From Terramyces sp. JEL0728 (Eukaryota; Chytridiomycota; Chytridiomycetes; Rhizophydiales; Terramycetaceae): DNA of 64,000 nt. The notes beneath the pieces are model-generated. The model had not been told where the DNA came from and did no database searches. It saw only the letters and a list, made by a program, of their open reading frames with translations. Every line of letters begins with the position of its first letter. Positions within the stretch are counted from its first letter, which is position 1. Of the stretch, positions 53,404-64,000 are shown in pieces. Made by a program: the position numbers and the translations under genes. The stretch covers positions 49,253 through 113,252 of the forward strand of contig JADIIU010000037.1 of NCBI GenBank assembly GCA_027603945.1, read 5' to 3'.

Positions 53404-54351
53404 TTATTCAGACTTGCACAACTGGCATTTGCATTGGAATCCATACCGATCTGCTATCAAGGTCTGCATATGTTCAGAGTGGGGGACATAGGAAACTAAA
53501 AGCTCAGTTCCATTTGCCAAATCATCAAGCGCGACTATCGACAATTGACTGTTTTCATCGAACCGATATTCGACATTTGGCTGGCAAGAGTGGGAAATCA
53601 GCCCAGCAATATGGTACAGACCAACTCCTTTGATGCCTGTGCCTTTCAATTGTCCTCTGCCGTAGTCTTCAGTAGCCAAGGAAAACAGGATCGCATCATC
53701 TTTTAATGGAATGGCGATGGAATTGTACTTTATCTTGGCTTCAATAGACACGTACTTTTCAAGAGTGACATCTAAATTACTAATCATCTACATGTGTCGA
53801 ACCCTGGGACGTTGCTCATGATTTGCAGCAACAGTTGGTGTTCGAGCTTATCCCCATCATTTGGTTCACGCTTCATTCCGTACATTCTATCAAGGTGGTC
53901 TATATCAACATGGATTACCCCATTCGGAATATCCACTGGTACTATAAGTGGCATTCATTTCCTTTTCAGCCATTTTTAGCAAGAAGTTGATTGTTGAGCG
54001 ATTATTCAACTTGTTCATGGCCTTCAAGTAGCGATTGAGTTTAGTTGCAGGAGAGTCAGGATCATCGGTACACAGGTAGGAATGAAATCTGCACTCTATT
54101 TTACATTTTTCAGAGCAAAACTCGGATTTACAAGTAGAACATGTTTCGTTGGATACCGCTTCTCCCAAACATTGCAGACAATACCCTTTACCCTCGAGTG
54201 AGATGCGCCGTACCTTTAAATTCTCTTGCGGACATGTAATGATGGGATGTTCTTTGAAAACTACCTTTCCTTTTTTGACATCTTTGGATACCAAGAGTCC
54301 TCGTCGAATTACTTTGTCACCACTCGTTTCTTGGTGAACCTTCACATTCAT
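53404..54351 (-). CDS. SMYD-type SET/MYND protein
   Basis: Probable protein lysine methyltransferase. Exons 53919-54351, 53792-53899 and 53404-53771 (introns 19 and 20 nt) give 302 aa. Order: N-terminal SET part (RGLLVSKDVKKGKVVFKEHP), an embedded MYND-like zinc finger (CLQCLGEAVSNETCSTCK, FCSEKCK, FHSYLC), a helical linker, the catalytic SET part LYHIAGLISHSCQPNVEYRF with the conserved HSCxPN, DLANGTELLVSYV, and a post-SET-like Cys cluster FQCKCQLC. The target protein cannot be predicted. Convergent with the MOB gene, 97 bp apart. Confidence 0.9.
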
Positions 54352-54468
54352 ATCCGCACGGGGATATACCTTATAGTCTGCTGTTAGTTGTTCTTACAGT
54401 CATTCTGCTTTGTATTGACCTAAAGAATTAGTAACTGGAAAACAACAAAAAAAGATAAAATAGTATTA

Positions 54469-54972
54469 TTATTCGACCTCTTCTACAATACTTGCCCCTT
54501 GAGCAGCACGTACATCATCTGCCATCTTTTGAATAATCATGTTCATTATAACTTCTGGTAGGGATTGCGCTAACACTTCCAAGAGTTTTTGTGGTTCTGG
54601 GTACACTTGAAGAGCACGATAGAAACAGGTAGCTGCTGCATCAAAAGCCATTGGCCCTATCATTAGCTTTAGGTTTACCTTGTTGTAATAATTGTTCTCC
54701 AGCTTGTAAATTTCTCATGAAATATTGCTCTCTTCCTTCATTAGTAGTTGGAATTGGTTCCTCCGGAATCGCAAATGATGAATTGGCGGGTGCATTTGGT
54801 CGTTCCTGTTTGATTTTAGCAGCTTCTTTTCTCTGTTTTGCTACCTATTAATCCAAATCCTACCCAGCTTTTTTCTGAATACAGGGTTGTTTCTGCGTTG
54901 ATAATCAAAGTATACACCGTATCCAACAGCTGCTACAAGCAATCCTGCAAAGACGTATTTAGTTTCAACCAT
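54469..54972 (-). CDS. TOM20: Mitochondrial import receptor TOM20
   Basis: Outer-membrane receptor for presequence proteins. Exons 54864-54972, 54679-54840 and 54469-54656 (introns 23 and 22 nt) give 152 aa, typical. An N-terminal membrane anchor (TKYVFAGLLVAAVGYGVYF) is followed by a basic stretch NPVFRKKLAKQRKEAAKI, a linker, and the single TPR-like domain (GEQLLQQGKP, FDAAATCFYRALQVYPEPQK, LLEVLAQSLPEVIMNMI), then an acidic end. Intron 1 (54841-54863) skips an AG right after the branch motif and uses the next one; only this keeps the frame. Confidence 0.92.
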
Positions 54973-55300
54973 CTTTTTTATGACTGGCAAAAAGAAAAAT
55001 TTTCAATTCGCCGCCAGCACAATGCAAACTGATGATGTGGAATATCTCTGAGGACAAACTGAATTATTTGATAAAGCGACTGGGCATTTAAGGCGGATTT
55101 AATTTGGATTGAGCGATTAGTTGGTTTCATGAGAAAAACAACACTCCTACTCTGATGACTAATCCGCATAGCCGCGAAAAGATAATTGCCGGTGAGTATC
55201 ATATCATGGTGAGATATCATCCAGCGGTATGAATTTGGTCAAGGGGATTTACAATGTTTACGTCAAGCTCCATTGTCTTTAGAATTTTACAAAATAATTA
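54973..55300. other. Divergent intergenic region, TOM20 / RhoGEF
   Basis: 328 bases. An 80-codon minus-strand ORF (54978-55220) overlaps the TOM20 upstream region; no motif was recognised and I treat it as non-coding. Confidence 0.5.
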
Positions 55301-58300
55301 ATGGACAGAAATAGGGCGAGGAGTGCATCGCCGTTATTGCAGTTACGAAACGTTGCAAAATCAACTAGTACATTGGCTAAATCGCCTTCACCTCTAATAG
55401 AATCGACCAGTCGTGACACGCTGGAAAATACACCCAGAACGCAGAAAACATCTAATTCAATGGGAAATATTAAGGAAATGGAAAGCGGTTCGGCTGTGGG
55501 GTCCACAGCATCCATTTCTCAATCCCAGCAATCAATAGAATCAGAAAAACCACCAGTATCCTCCAGATTTAGTGTGCAACCTTCCAAAATTCTTACAACA
55601 TCCAAATCAACAGAAGTTACTTCAGAGTCGGCATCGACATCACCACTAAAAACTTCATATTCAGATTATTTGGTAGTCCCATCTACCTCATGGATTGTAA
55701 GAACACGATCCTCATACGCAATACATTTTTCATATCTGAGTGATTTAAAATTCAAACAATTCAGCCAGAGTATCCTCAGTATCGATGCTCCTGAGAGCAC
55801 ATCGTCAAGAGAAAGAGTGAATTCCCAACAGCCAGGACATATGAGCACGGACAGTCTGAATTTATTGGGAGAAGAAGGGTTCCTAAAAGAGATAGAAATC
55901 AAGGGGTTTACCGGGATTTGGAATCATTCGATCACGAGGTATGCATATCTAATTTCAGATTATACTTTTTAATGTATTTATTGTGGAGGGGCCAAGAAAA
56001 TCTATATGTAAGAAAATATTAATCAAGTTACTTCGGCTGGATGTTCAAGAGTTCCGAAATGGATTTCACAAGTTTCCAAACCCAGCTACGCGGTTAAATG
56101 CGTTTAGGAAAATTAGAAAGCAGTATTTCCATTCTGCATCACCGTTTTTTGCAATATGGCCGACTGATATCGTCGAACCAACTATAAATGAAGTGTTGGA
56201 CAAAATGGCAGCCAATGCGGAACAGCCAGATATTACTATTTTCGACGATGTTGGGTATTTAGCAATGCAGTCCATGGAAAGAGCATATTTAGGAATGTTC
56301 AATCCTCAAACAGAAAAAGACGACGATAAAGTATACGAATATCCTAAATTCAAAGCCAGTGCATTTCATCAAATACTTCGAAACGATTTGCGTAATTACG
56401 GTGTTAATAATAGATGGGACTAGTAATTTGACATCTATTCAGTACACTAGAGCAATAGAAAGGGTGACAGATATGTTGACGGTCCTTCAAGTTGAAGTAA
56501 ACAAATGTGAAGCAATATACGGAATATTAGAAGTAATTGCGCTAGATATGGACAACATTGTGCTTCGACAGCCAAAGTTGTTAAAGAAGCCTCCACAAGC
56601 TACAAAAAGTACTTTGAATCTAGCAGATGACGCCATGGCACAGTCGGTAAATAATAGAGGAACGCTAAGAAATGCAGCGAGCGTAAGTACAGCTTGACCA
56701 TAGGCAATATGGACGTCAAATGACCCCTCGTCTACCCACACCTTTCTTCCAGATACTTCTGAAGCGCTGAAATATTGCGAATACTGTTTCCAAATCAGCG
56801 AAGGAGATGACAGCTGCAGCATTTATAGATGTGAAAGTACAGTTAGACTAATATAGCTTGCGGGTTTTACTGCCATAAAGCATGCAGAAACCAAGTTAGG
56901 CTAACATGCATCAAAACGTCCAATGATGGTGATATTCAATCGCTAGTTCAAGAATCGGATAGAATTAGACTAGTCCAAGAGAAATTGGCTGCGTTGCAAC
57001 GAGAAGTCGATATTGAATTAAAAATACAAGAAGGACTATCTAAACTCACGAAAGCAAAAATTGACAGAAGAAAAGGAAAAAGGAGTGCTGCAGAAAAAGA
57101 CATTTCCGCCCAATTAGATAAAAATAATAAGCGGTTGGAAATACTAAAACACGAAATGCAAAAGAGAATGGTTCAATTACAAAAGCTGAAAACACCAGCA
57201 ACAGCTCCTCAAGAAAACAAAATGGCAAGCTCCATTTCCATGAATGTAGAGATAATTAACATAAGGGGATCAACAATCAAGATTTGTCAGATACAGGCTT
57301 GCTCAAAGTCATTGTTGTCGATTCAGAAACTAAATCCGAATACAAAAAGGCAATTTACATCTCGGAAAATAAATCTACAGTGCAAGTGATAGAAATGATC
57401 CTTGAAAAATCGAATATTAACGGGAAGGCGGTTGATTTTCAGCTAACTTATAAAAATGATAAAAATGGTAATCAAAATTAACTCAGAAACTATTGTATTA
57501 AAGAACGAAGATAGACCTATGCAAATTGAAGATTTAGATTATGCGGAAACGACCTTTTTACTGAAAGCCCATGCTCACCATGAATCAAAATTGGATAAAA
57601 TGGACACAATGACCAAAAAACAAAAAGAAATTATAGATGAAATTGTGGAATTGGACCAAAAATATTTGGAAGATTTGAAATTGATCCAAACAGTATTCTA
57701 TGACCCGCTGGAATCGTCAGCGTTGCTGTCTCACACGGTGCGAAATGATTTGTTCCATAATCTAGCAGATATCATTAGCATGCACGACAAGATAAATAGA
57801 ACATTGGAAAAAGAAAAAACTCTGGAACAGTTAATAAGCTGCTTTCAAGATGCGGTTACTATTAATTGATTTAGGTCCCTGATTTACAAAGCTACAAAGA
57901 ATATGTTAGCAATCAATACAAGCAAAGAAGGACGCTGGAAAAGATGAAATCCGACCCGCTATTCCTTAAACTCCTTCAGGTACAATTTTCATAACCAGAA
58001 ATGCGAATCAAACCCAAAACTAAGAAAATTAGCTTTTACTGATATGCTAATGAAGCCAATGCAAAAAATTACTAGATACCCATTGTTATTCAAGCGTTTA
58101 TTACCAAACATGGTTCAAGGTGCACAAAATTACAAGAACTTGACAAAACTGCTGACAGATATCGAGAAAATAATTGAACAAGTTAATGGAACTATTAAAA
58201 AGATGGAGGCACAAGCAAGAATACGTCAAATTGATGAAAATCTGAATTTTGGCGTGGTGTGTGAGGTATGCGATTTTAATACCAGAAATTCAAACTTTTG

Positions 58301-59007
58301 ACTGACGAGCGGGAACTAATACAGGAGAAACCGCTCCAGTATCTTTCAAAAACCGGGGCACCTATGGATGTGACATTAATTCTATTCAACGACTTGATCC
58401 TAATTGTTCGTAAGTCTAAAAAGAGTGAGTCAATGATAATGCTATTTAAACAACCAATACCGCTAGAAGGTGCCATTTTAGTGGATAAAATAGATTCTGG
58501 TAATATCTGGCTAATCTAGAATCAAAGAAATATTTCCAAATAGCGCATTATCAGCAGGAAGTGCATACATTTTTAGCCCACTCTACATTTGACAAGAACT
58601 CATTGCTCCAAGAGGCCGAATCGGCTAGGAATAGATTCTGTATGCAGCTCGTGGAAATGGAAATGGCGCACGTCCGTTTTCAGTCCTCCAAATATCAAAT
58701 GATCACACCAGTGCTTGATGCGACATCACTCCAGCCTTCTATAATCCAATACTTTAAAAACAAATTATATACTGATGTAACTGAATCGCCACAACAAGAA
58801 GAGACTTTATCGAGAAAAAATACTAGAGAAGGAGTTAACCCAATCAAGCCTGAAGATTTGAAAGAGCAAAAGAACAGGCTAAGCCAAGTACCCCGACAAT
58901 CATTCTTGAAATTAAGCAAATCATTTAGAAACATCACTGGCAGCACTGCAAATTTGGCGGAGGGCTCCACTAATCTCATGGATAAATTAAAGAAAGGATT
59001 TAAATAA
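55301..59007 (+). CDS. Multidomain Rho guanine exchange factor (RGS-C1-RA-DH-PH)
   Basis: Twelve exons: 55301-55938, 55959-56007, 56028-56391, 56414-56682, 56704-56836, 56857-57245, 57266-57467, 57487-57854, 57875-57979, 57999-58265, 58286-58499, 58520-59007; 1161 aa. Order: Ser-rich N-terminus (1-185); RGS-like domain (about 190-345: FLMYLLWRGQENLYLLRLDV, FDDVGYLAMQSMERAYLGMF); C1 zinc finger (about 450-505: HTF, CEYC, CETCGFYCHKAC); coiled coil (510-605); RA/ubiquitin-like domain (620-705: LLKVIVVDSET); DH domain (720-920: MLMKPMQKITRYPLLFKRLL); PH domain (930-1035: LFNDLILIVRKSKK); basic tail. Activates Rho-type GTPases; RGS and RA parts suggest input from G-alpha and Ras proteins. RGS and RA calls are less certain than DH, PH and C1. 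Confidence 0.85.
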
Positions 59008-59075
59008 ATTTCTGTTGTATTTTGATGTAACGCGTCCCTTGTATCCGGATAAGGTATTCCGAGTACACAAGCTTT

Positions 59076-59477
59076 CTATAATTTATTTGATATACATTCG
59101 TACTCTTTTGCAATGTTTTGAAATTCCGGTGGAGTTTGGTCTAAAGATCTGAACCATTCTTTGGTGAAAATCTGGTCAAACTTTAACGTCTTCAACTTGT
59201 GCAACAGTGCTTCAACTTTTCCAATTTCTTTGGTTTCTGACTTTGATTTCAAGTCCGATAATAATACATCCAATTTCACTTGCATCTTGCCAACTTCCAA
59301 CCCAATCGTCGAGCCGATTGAATATCCCTGATCAAATCCCTTTTGTAAATGTTTCTCTTTGGCTTCTTCAACACCTTCGGTATATCCAATTACTCCGTGC
59401 TGATCTTGCAGTCTGTTCCACTCCTTTTCCGCCATATTCCTCTCGTAGTCGGAATCGTCATCCCAAATATCACTCAT
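59076..59477 (-). CDS. YAE1: YAE1-like protein (cytosolic Fe-S insertion into RLI1)
   Basis: 133 aa from the Met of MSDIWDDDSDYER; an upstream in-frame ATG (59517) would add 14 residues unlike homologues. YAE1 with LTO1 recruits the ABC protein RLI1/ABCE1 to the CIA machinery for Fe-S loading. Visible: DIWDDD and EKEWNRL typical of the N-terminus, then the glycine-spaced region GYTEGVEEAKEKHLQKGFDQ and GYSIGSTIGLEVGK, corresponding to the deca-GX3 motif. The C-terminal helical part is unspecific. Divergent from RPS27, 121 bp between starts. Confidence 0.82.
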   Translation of the reverse strand: MSDIWDDDSDYERNMAEKEWNRLQDQHGVIGYTEGVEEAKEKHLQKGFDQGYSIGSTIGLEVGKMQVKLDVLLSDLKSKSETKEIGKVEALLHKLKTLKFDQIFTKEWFRSLDQTPPEFQNIAKEYECISNKL

Positions 59478-59598
59478 TGAAAATTTCGAGATTGAACGCA
59501 AGTTGGCAGTCAGAATCACGTGCGCGCATTTGGTTGGCTGTTATTCTCCGTGTACGAAAAAAATCTCAAAACCACAAATTTTCTTTGCCTTTCTCAAC

Positions 59599-59896
59599 AT
59601 GACTGTAAGAACAAGAATTAACCCAGTTAGCCGTTGACCTTTTAAACCCACTTGAATCAACTGAACGCTCTAGCCACAAACTCAAAAGACTTGTGCAATC
59701 TCCAAACTCTTACTTTATGGATGTAAAATGTTCTGGATGTTTCCAAATTACCACTGTCTTTTCTCACGCTCAAACTGTTGTTTTATGTAACGGATGCACC
59801 ACTGTTCTTTGCCAACCAACCGGAGGAAAAGCAAGACTCACTGGTAATTGTTTTTAATATGTAGAAGGATGTTCATTCAGAAAAAAGGCAGCTTAA
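59599..59896 (+). CDS. RPS27: Ribosomal protein eS27 (RPS27)
   Basis: Small-subunit zinc ribosomal protein. Exon 1 is only 6 nt (59599-59604, Met-Thr); then 59627-59843 and 59865-59896 (introns 22 and 21 nt); 84 aa, standard length. Visible: [71 protein letters not shown], ending EGCSFRRKKA-like. The four zinc cysteines (CSGC, CNGC) are present. A tiny first exon before the body is common in ribosomal protein genes of intron-poor fungi. Confidence 0.97.
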
Positions 59897-60649
59897 GTTG
59901 TAATAAAATTATAGCAATTGGAATATATTTTTGCAATACAGTCAGCACACGAGCGCAATAAGCCGGCATTCTATTCTTACTTTGAATTGAAATGTGACTA
60001 TGCAGGTCTCGTAGATTACAAGTTTAGATGCGCCTTTGTGGCAGCGACTATTCGGAAATTTGTCTGGCGGTAGTATTGTTTAGTACTATCTGCCCTGATA
60101 ATTTTGTACATTTTTGTCTTGAGTCACCATTTGAAGATATTTGGCAGGGATTGGACCAGGTTTCCTGGAATGCCCAAAGATTGAATCTTCATGAGGGCTA
60201 GCTTGACCACTGAACGTGTATCTGAGAGTAAATAGGACCAGCCATTTTTAATATTGGCGAGGCGCTTTGATTGAACGGAATCAACGCGAATTTTATCCCG
60301 CCAAAAAAGAATTGATCGCTTTGCTATAAAGAGGTGGTCTTTACGGATATTTACAATTTAATGGCGAGAAATGGTAGAAATATCTGGGCATCAAAGTTGA
60401 TTGGGCGCTAGTTGAAAACGGTCAACAGAGTCTGCCGCAAAAACGCCAAGGTCATATCACCAAAATTAACACGGTTTCAAGGTTAAGTCTGTACTATTAA
60501 CTTGCCCGTCTGCTATTTTGAATGAAACAGCCATGTAGAGTTACGGCTTGCTTTGCACTCGCAACACCTCTAGTTTTACACCAAAATGAGATTGGTACCG
60601 CGAAAAGCCACAAGTGAAACAAAAAGCAGGGTCAAACGAGTTGCACCTT
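59897..60649. other. Stretch without confident gene
   Basis: 753 bases between RPS27 and the CAP-Gly gene. A plus-strand open frame around 59940-60080 (KPAFYSYFELKCDYAGLVDY) ends in TAG and could be an exon, but I found no start or partner. A 23-codon ORF beginning near 60585 overlaps the CAP-Gly start in another frame and could act as an upstream ORF. Confidence 0.35.
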
Positions 60650-63532
60650 ATGAATAATTTGAAATTAGGAACGCAGGTTCAAGCACAAGGTGCTGATGTA
60701 ATATCTGCTAATCATAGAGAACCTATTATGGGACACTAGAATATTTGGGGACGGTTGAATTCGCAAAGGGCGAATGGGCTGGTAAGATGAGATTTGATGT
60801 CCAGGAATTGTGTTGAATGAAGAAGGGACAGGAAAGAACGACGGGTCCGTCCAGGATGTTGGCTATTTTAAATGTGCACCAAACACTGGTAAGTCTACAA
60901 GCATTCCAATTGCTGTATAAATGGCAGGTTAACCGCAGGTGTGTTTGTACTCGCCTCCAAAGTGCAACCATTGGAAGATAGCAAGAAACCTGCTCGTGCA
61001 CCAACACCCACCAAGAAGGTACCGCTTAACAAGAAAATCGTATTGGCAAAGCCAAAAGCCAGTGAAGCGGATAAAAAACCCTCAAAATCTGTTGGCGAAA
61101 CCGTCAAAGCAAAAGCAATCGACTTTGAAGTTCAGGAAAAAATCAAGGCGCTTGAAATCCAACTTGGCGAAACCAAGCATCAATCGCAATCCCAGTTGGA
61201 AGAATCTGAATCTTTAATCAAGCGATTGCAACAGGATTTGGCGGAATCACAAAAAACATCTAAAGAAACTGATGAAAAATTGAAAATGTCGGTTGAAAGA
61301 ATTGAAAATTTAATTGAAACTTCTGCCGGACAAGATAGATTGGGGGAGCAATTAGCAGCAGCGGAAGCAAAGTTGGAGCAAGCAAACAAGGATTTGTTCA
61401 CTGCGAATTTGAGATATCAAGACGCGTTGGCAAATATTGAAAGATTCCAATCAAAGGACTTGCAACAATCACAAACCCTAGTGGATTTGGTAGCAGAACT
61501 ACAACAAGCAAAGAATGAAATTGATGCACTTAACGTTCAAATTGCCGTGTTACAAAACACTATCAACGAAAAAGACTATGAAATTGAACAAGCAAGAAAT
61601 CAAAATGAAAAACTTTCTTCTGACCTGGATTTGGTAAAGTCGGAATTGAGTTCTGTAAATAACAAAGTTGTTGACGGAAACAACGAAAATAAATTATTGG
61701 AAAACAAAATTACAAAATTAGAAAATGAAATACAAAAATTATCGGAAAATGCTTCTACTTTGATTATCAAACTATCAAAGTATGAAGAAGAATCTCATAC
61801 TCTAAGAGAACAGTTGGATGAACCTTCTCAAGTCCAAATATTAATGGAGAAGAATTTGGCCATTGTTGGTGAATTGGCAGAATTCAAATCATTGGTCAAC
61901 GACAAGGAAGATGAAATCCAAGCTCTTACCGAAAAGCTCGCTGCTGGACAAGAATCATTTGATGGCGTACAAAAAGAACATGAAAACTGTGAAAGCCAGA
62001 TCCAATCACTACACAATCAAGTGAATGAATTAAAAGAAGCAGTCGAAGTAGTTACTGCTAAATTGGCAGTCTCCAACGAGCTGTTGCAAACTGAAATGAC
62101 CAAAAAAGTAAAAGATAACGAATTGGAGACTTTGAAAGCGCAGCTGCAGGCATTATCTTATGAATTGGAGGACAATCGCAAGGTTATTGCTTCACTTGAA
62201 GAATCTCTTGCTGACACACTGGCAAAATCTGATCAACAAGCTGATCTCATCTTTTCCCTTCAATCTTCAACCGAGGTTGCTCAACTGAATGAATTGATAG
62301 AATCTCTTAAATCCGAACTGGATCAGGCTCAAATTACTATTCTTGAAAAGGATGAGCTCATTCAAACCATTGATTTCCAAAAGAATGAAGAAATTAAGGA
62401 AATTTTGGAAAACCAAAAAGAATTGAACAACGATCTTAATGATACACTGAAAGGGTTCAACAGCCAAGAAGAACAAATCAACTCTCTTCAATCAATTATG
62501 GAAGAACAAAGGGTTACTGTTGAACTGTTGCAAAAAGAATTAGACCAAAGAAACACTGACAAAGAAAAATTAGAAAAGACACCGCCTGCCGAAGTTGCAG
62601 AGTTGCAAGAAAAGCTTTTGCAAGTTTTATCAAAGTTGAATGAAACCAAGAATCAGTTGGATGATGCCCGTGCCGAAATTGTCAATTTGCAAGCTGCAAA
62701 TGACTCTGTAATCATAGACGAAGCATTTTTGGACGCCGTAAATGAACTGGAGCAAGACTTTAATCAAAAACAAGATGAAATAATTGCTCTCAAATCTAAA
62801 ATTTTGGCAACAATTGAATTGCTAAAGTCATACGTTGATGAAAACGGATTGTCGACTTGCGATGATTTATCCAGATTAGTTAACGCTCAGGGTGATGTGA
62901 TCAATACTGTATTTGAAAAAGTTGAGCACATGTCTGTTTTGATGACTGAAAAGTTTAATGATTTGGAATCATACTACAAAAATTCAACCAGCGAACGAAC
63001 GAATAACGTATCTACTGATGAATTTGTTTCTGCAACAGAATTGGATGAATCGTCTGACGACTTGCAAGAAAGTATGACCAATATTAACATAGCAAAAGAA
63101 ATTGCAAGAGCTGCTCCACGGTCAGTTGAAGGTAAATATAGCTTAAAACAAGTTGCACAAATCCCATCCGAAAATGCTGCTGACAACCTTGCTGCAAGCT
63201 TGACTTCACAAGCAATCGTAAATGCTGTTGCAGACTGTAATTAGTTGTTTAAATTAGTACAAATATTAAAGAGTGAAGATCACCTCGGAGACGCGGTGGA
63301 GCTTGTCGATTCAAAAGGAGCTGAAGAGATTGATACTATCACCAAAGTCGTTCAGCAGACCGCAGTTGAAAATATTGAAGTTGATCATGTTACTGAATTG
63401 GCGAAAGAAATGGCGCAAGTAGATGAACATGTAATTGAAACAACAGAGGTGATTGTTCAAGAAACTGTTCGAGAAGCTGTTGTCGAAGAAACTGTTCAAG
63501 AATCTGTTGTCGAAGCAGAAACAGTAAACTGA
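60650..63532 (+). CDS. CAP-Gly domain coiled-coil protein (CLIP-170/dynactin-like)
   Basis: Exons 60650-60697, 60718-60781, 60805-60888, 60939-63236 and 63258-63532 (introns 20, 23, 50, 21 nt) give 922 aa. Residues about 5-70 form a CAP-Gly domain (YYGTLEYLGTVEFAKGEWAG, GKNDGSVQDVGYFKC), which binds tubulin and EB1 C-termini. Then a basic Lys/Pro/Ala linker (75-125) and a very long coiled coil (about 130-700). The C-terminus is rich in Glu, Val and Thr (VQETVREAVVEETVQESVV). No CLIP zinc knuckle or p150 domain recognised, so microtubule plus-end protein is as far as I go. The last exon merges into the terminal repeat; the true 3' end may lie beyond 63532. Confidence 0.83.
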
Positions 63533-64000
63533 AGAATAACTGTATCCTGACTGCTGTTCAGAAACTGTTGAAGAAGAAAACTGTAGTGAAGAAACGTCGA
63601 AGAAACTGCTGCAACTGTTGATGTCGAAGAAACAACTGTTGAAGAACTGTATTGACTGTAACTGTATTGACTGTATCCTGTCCTGACTGTATCCTGACTG
63701 CTGTTCAGAAACTGTTGAAGAAGAAAACTGTAGTGAAGAAACTGTTCAAGAAACTGTTGAAGAACTGTATTGACTGCTGTTCAGCTGGAAACAGTAAACT
63801 GAAGAATAACTGTATCCTGACTGCTGTTCAGAAACTGTTGAAGAAGAAAACTGTAGTGAAGAAACGTCGAAGAAACTGCTGCAACTGTTGATGTCGAAGA
63901 AACAACTGTTGAAGAACTGTATTGACTGTAACTGTATTGACTGTATCCTGTCCTGACTGTAACTGTATTGACTGCTGTTCAGAAACTGTTGAAGAAGAAA
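63519..64000. repeat. 270-bp-period tandem repeat, continues off the window
   Basis: The string acagtaaactgaagaataac occurs at 63521 and again at 63791 (period 270), and the following ~170 bases are nearly identical in both units. Inside each unit are shorter degenerate repeats of GAAACTGTT, GAAGAA and CTGTATTGACTGTA. Unit 2 is cut by the window end. The repeat appears to have grown from the Glu-Thr-Val coding end of the CAP-Gly gene. Confidence 0.85.

Noticed and set aside
54978..55220. 80-codon minus-strand ORF between TOM20 and the RhoGEF
   Set aside because: No motif, no partner exon, and it occupies the shared promoter region.
63519..64000. CRISPR array
   Set aside because: The repeats have a 270-bp period with degenerate internal repeats, not short identical repeats with unique spacers, and the genome is eukaryotic.

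Overview
This window is nuclear DNA of a eukaryote. Almost every gene is broken into exons by introns of only 19-23 nt (GTA... donor, TAAT/TAAC-like branch site, AG acceptor), and when these are removed the frames join exactly. The gene set (MCM3/MCM7, MAD2, PHO85-type CDK, THI4 thiazole synthase, an NDT80/PhoG-type factor, OCH1-like GT32 glycosyltransferase, BET3, TOM20, RPS27) fits a fungus or near-fungal relative. Sideroflexin, a GUCD1-like protein, an RGS-C1-RA-DH-PH RhoGEF, a MORN protein and a CNB-like protein point to an early-diverging lineage (chytrid, cryptomycote or aphelid-like). I cannot name a species.

Layout. 1-4.7 kb: GT32 fragment, MCM7, MAD2, a small Cys-rich ORF and a secreted HNH-fold protein. 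4.7-5.8 kb: no confident gene. 5831-37289: a direct tandem duplication of about 15.7 kb, about 1% divergent. Each unit holds an NDT80-like factor, THI4, NIP7, PHO85-like kinase, oxoglutarate carrier, secreted alpha/beta-hydrolase, three tandem paralogous membrane proteins of unknown family, BET3 and MCM3. The junction cuts a tRNA-Gln gene: the middle copy is truncated, the right-hand copy is complete. The truncated antisense tRNA is in frame with, and could supply a new N-terminus to, the second NDT80-like gene, which lost its own ATG. 37.4-63.5 kb: sideroflexin, SPF1/P5A ATPase, GUCD1-like, UTP4, SGNH hydrolase, a decayed stretch, TBCA, CNB-like protein, SLD5, MORN protein, MOB, SMYD-type SET protein, TOM20, RhoGEF, YAE1, RPS27 and a CAP-Gly coiled-coil protein. 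The last 480 bases are a 270-bp-period repeat running off the window.

Functionally the genes are mostly housekeeping: CMG helicase parts (MCM7, MCM3 twice, SLD5), cell-cycle control (MAD2, PHO85-like, MOB), ribosome production (NIP7, UTP4, YAE1, RPS27), mitochondrial import and transport (TOM20, oxoglutarate carrier, sideroflexin) and cytoskeleton (TBCA, RhoGEF, CAP-Gly). No operon logic is expected. Genes are packed tightly, often under 150 bp apart.

Exon coordinates were derived by hand. For each multi-exon gene in unit 1 and outside the duplication the summed exon length is a multiple of three and gives one open frame. I had no alignments or RNA data.
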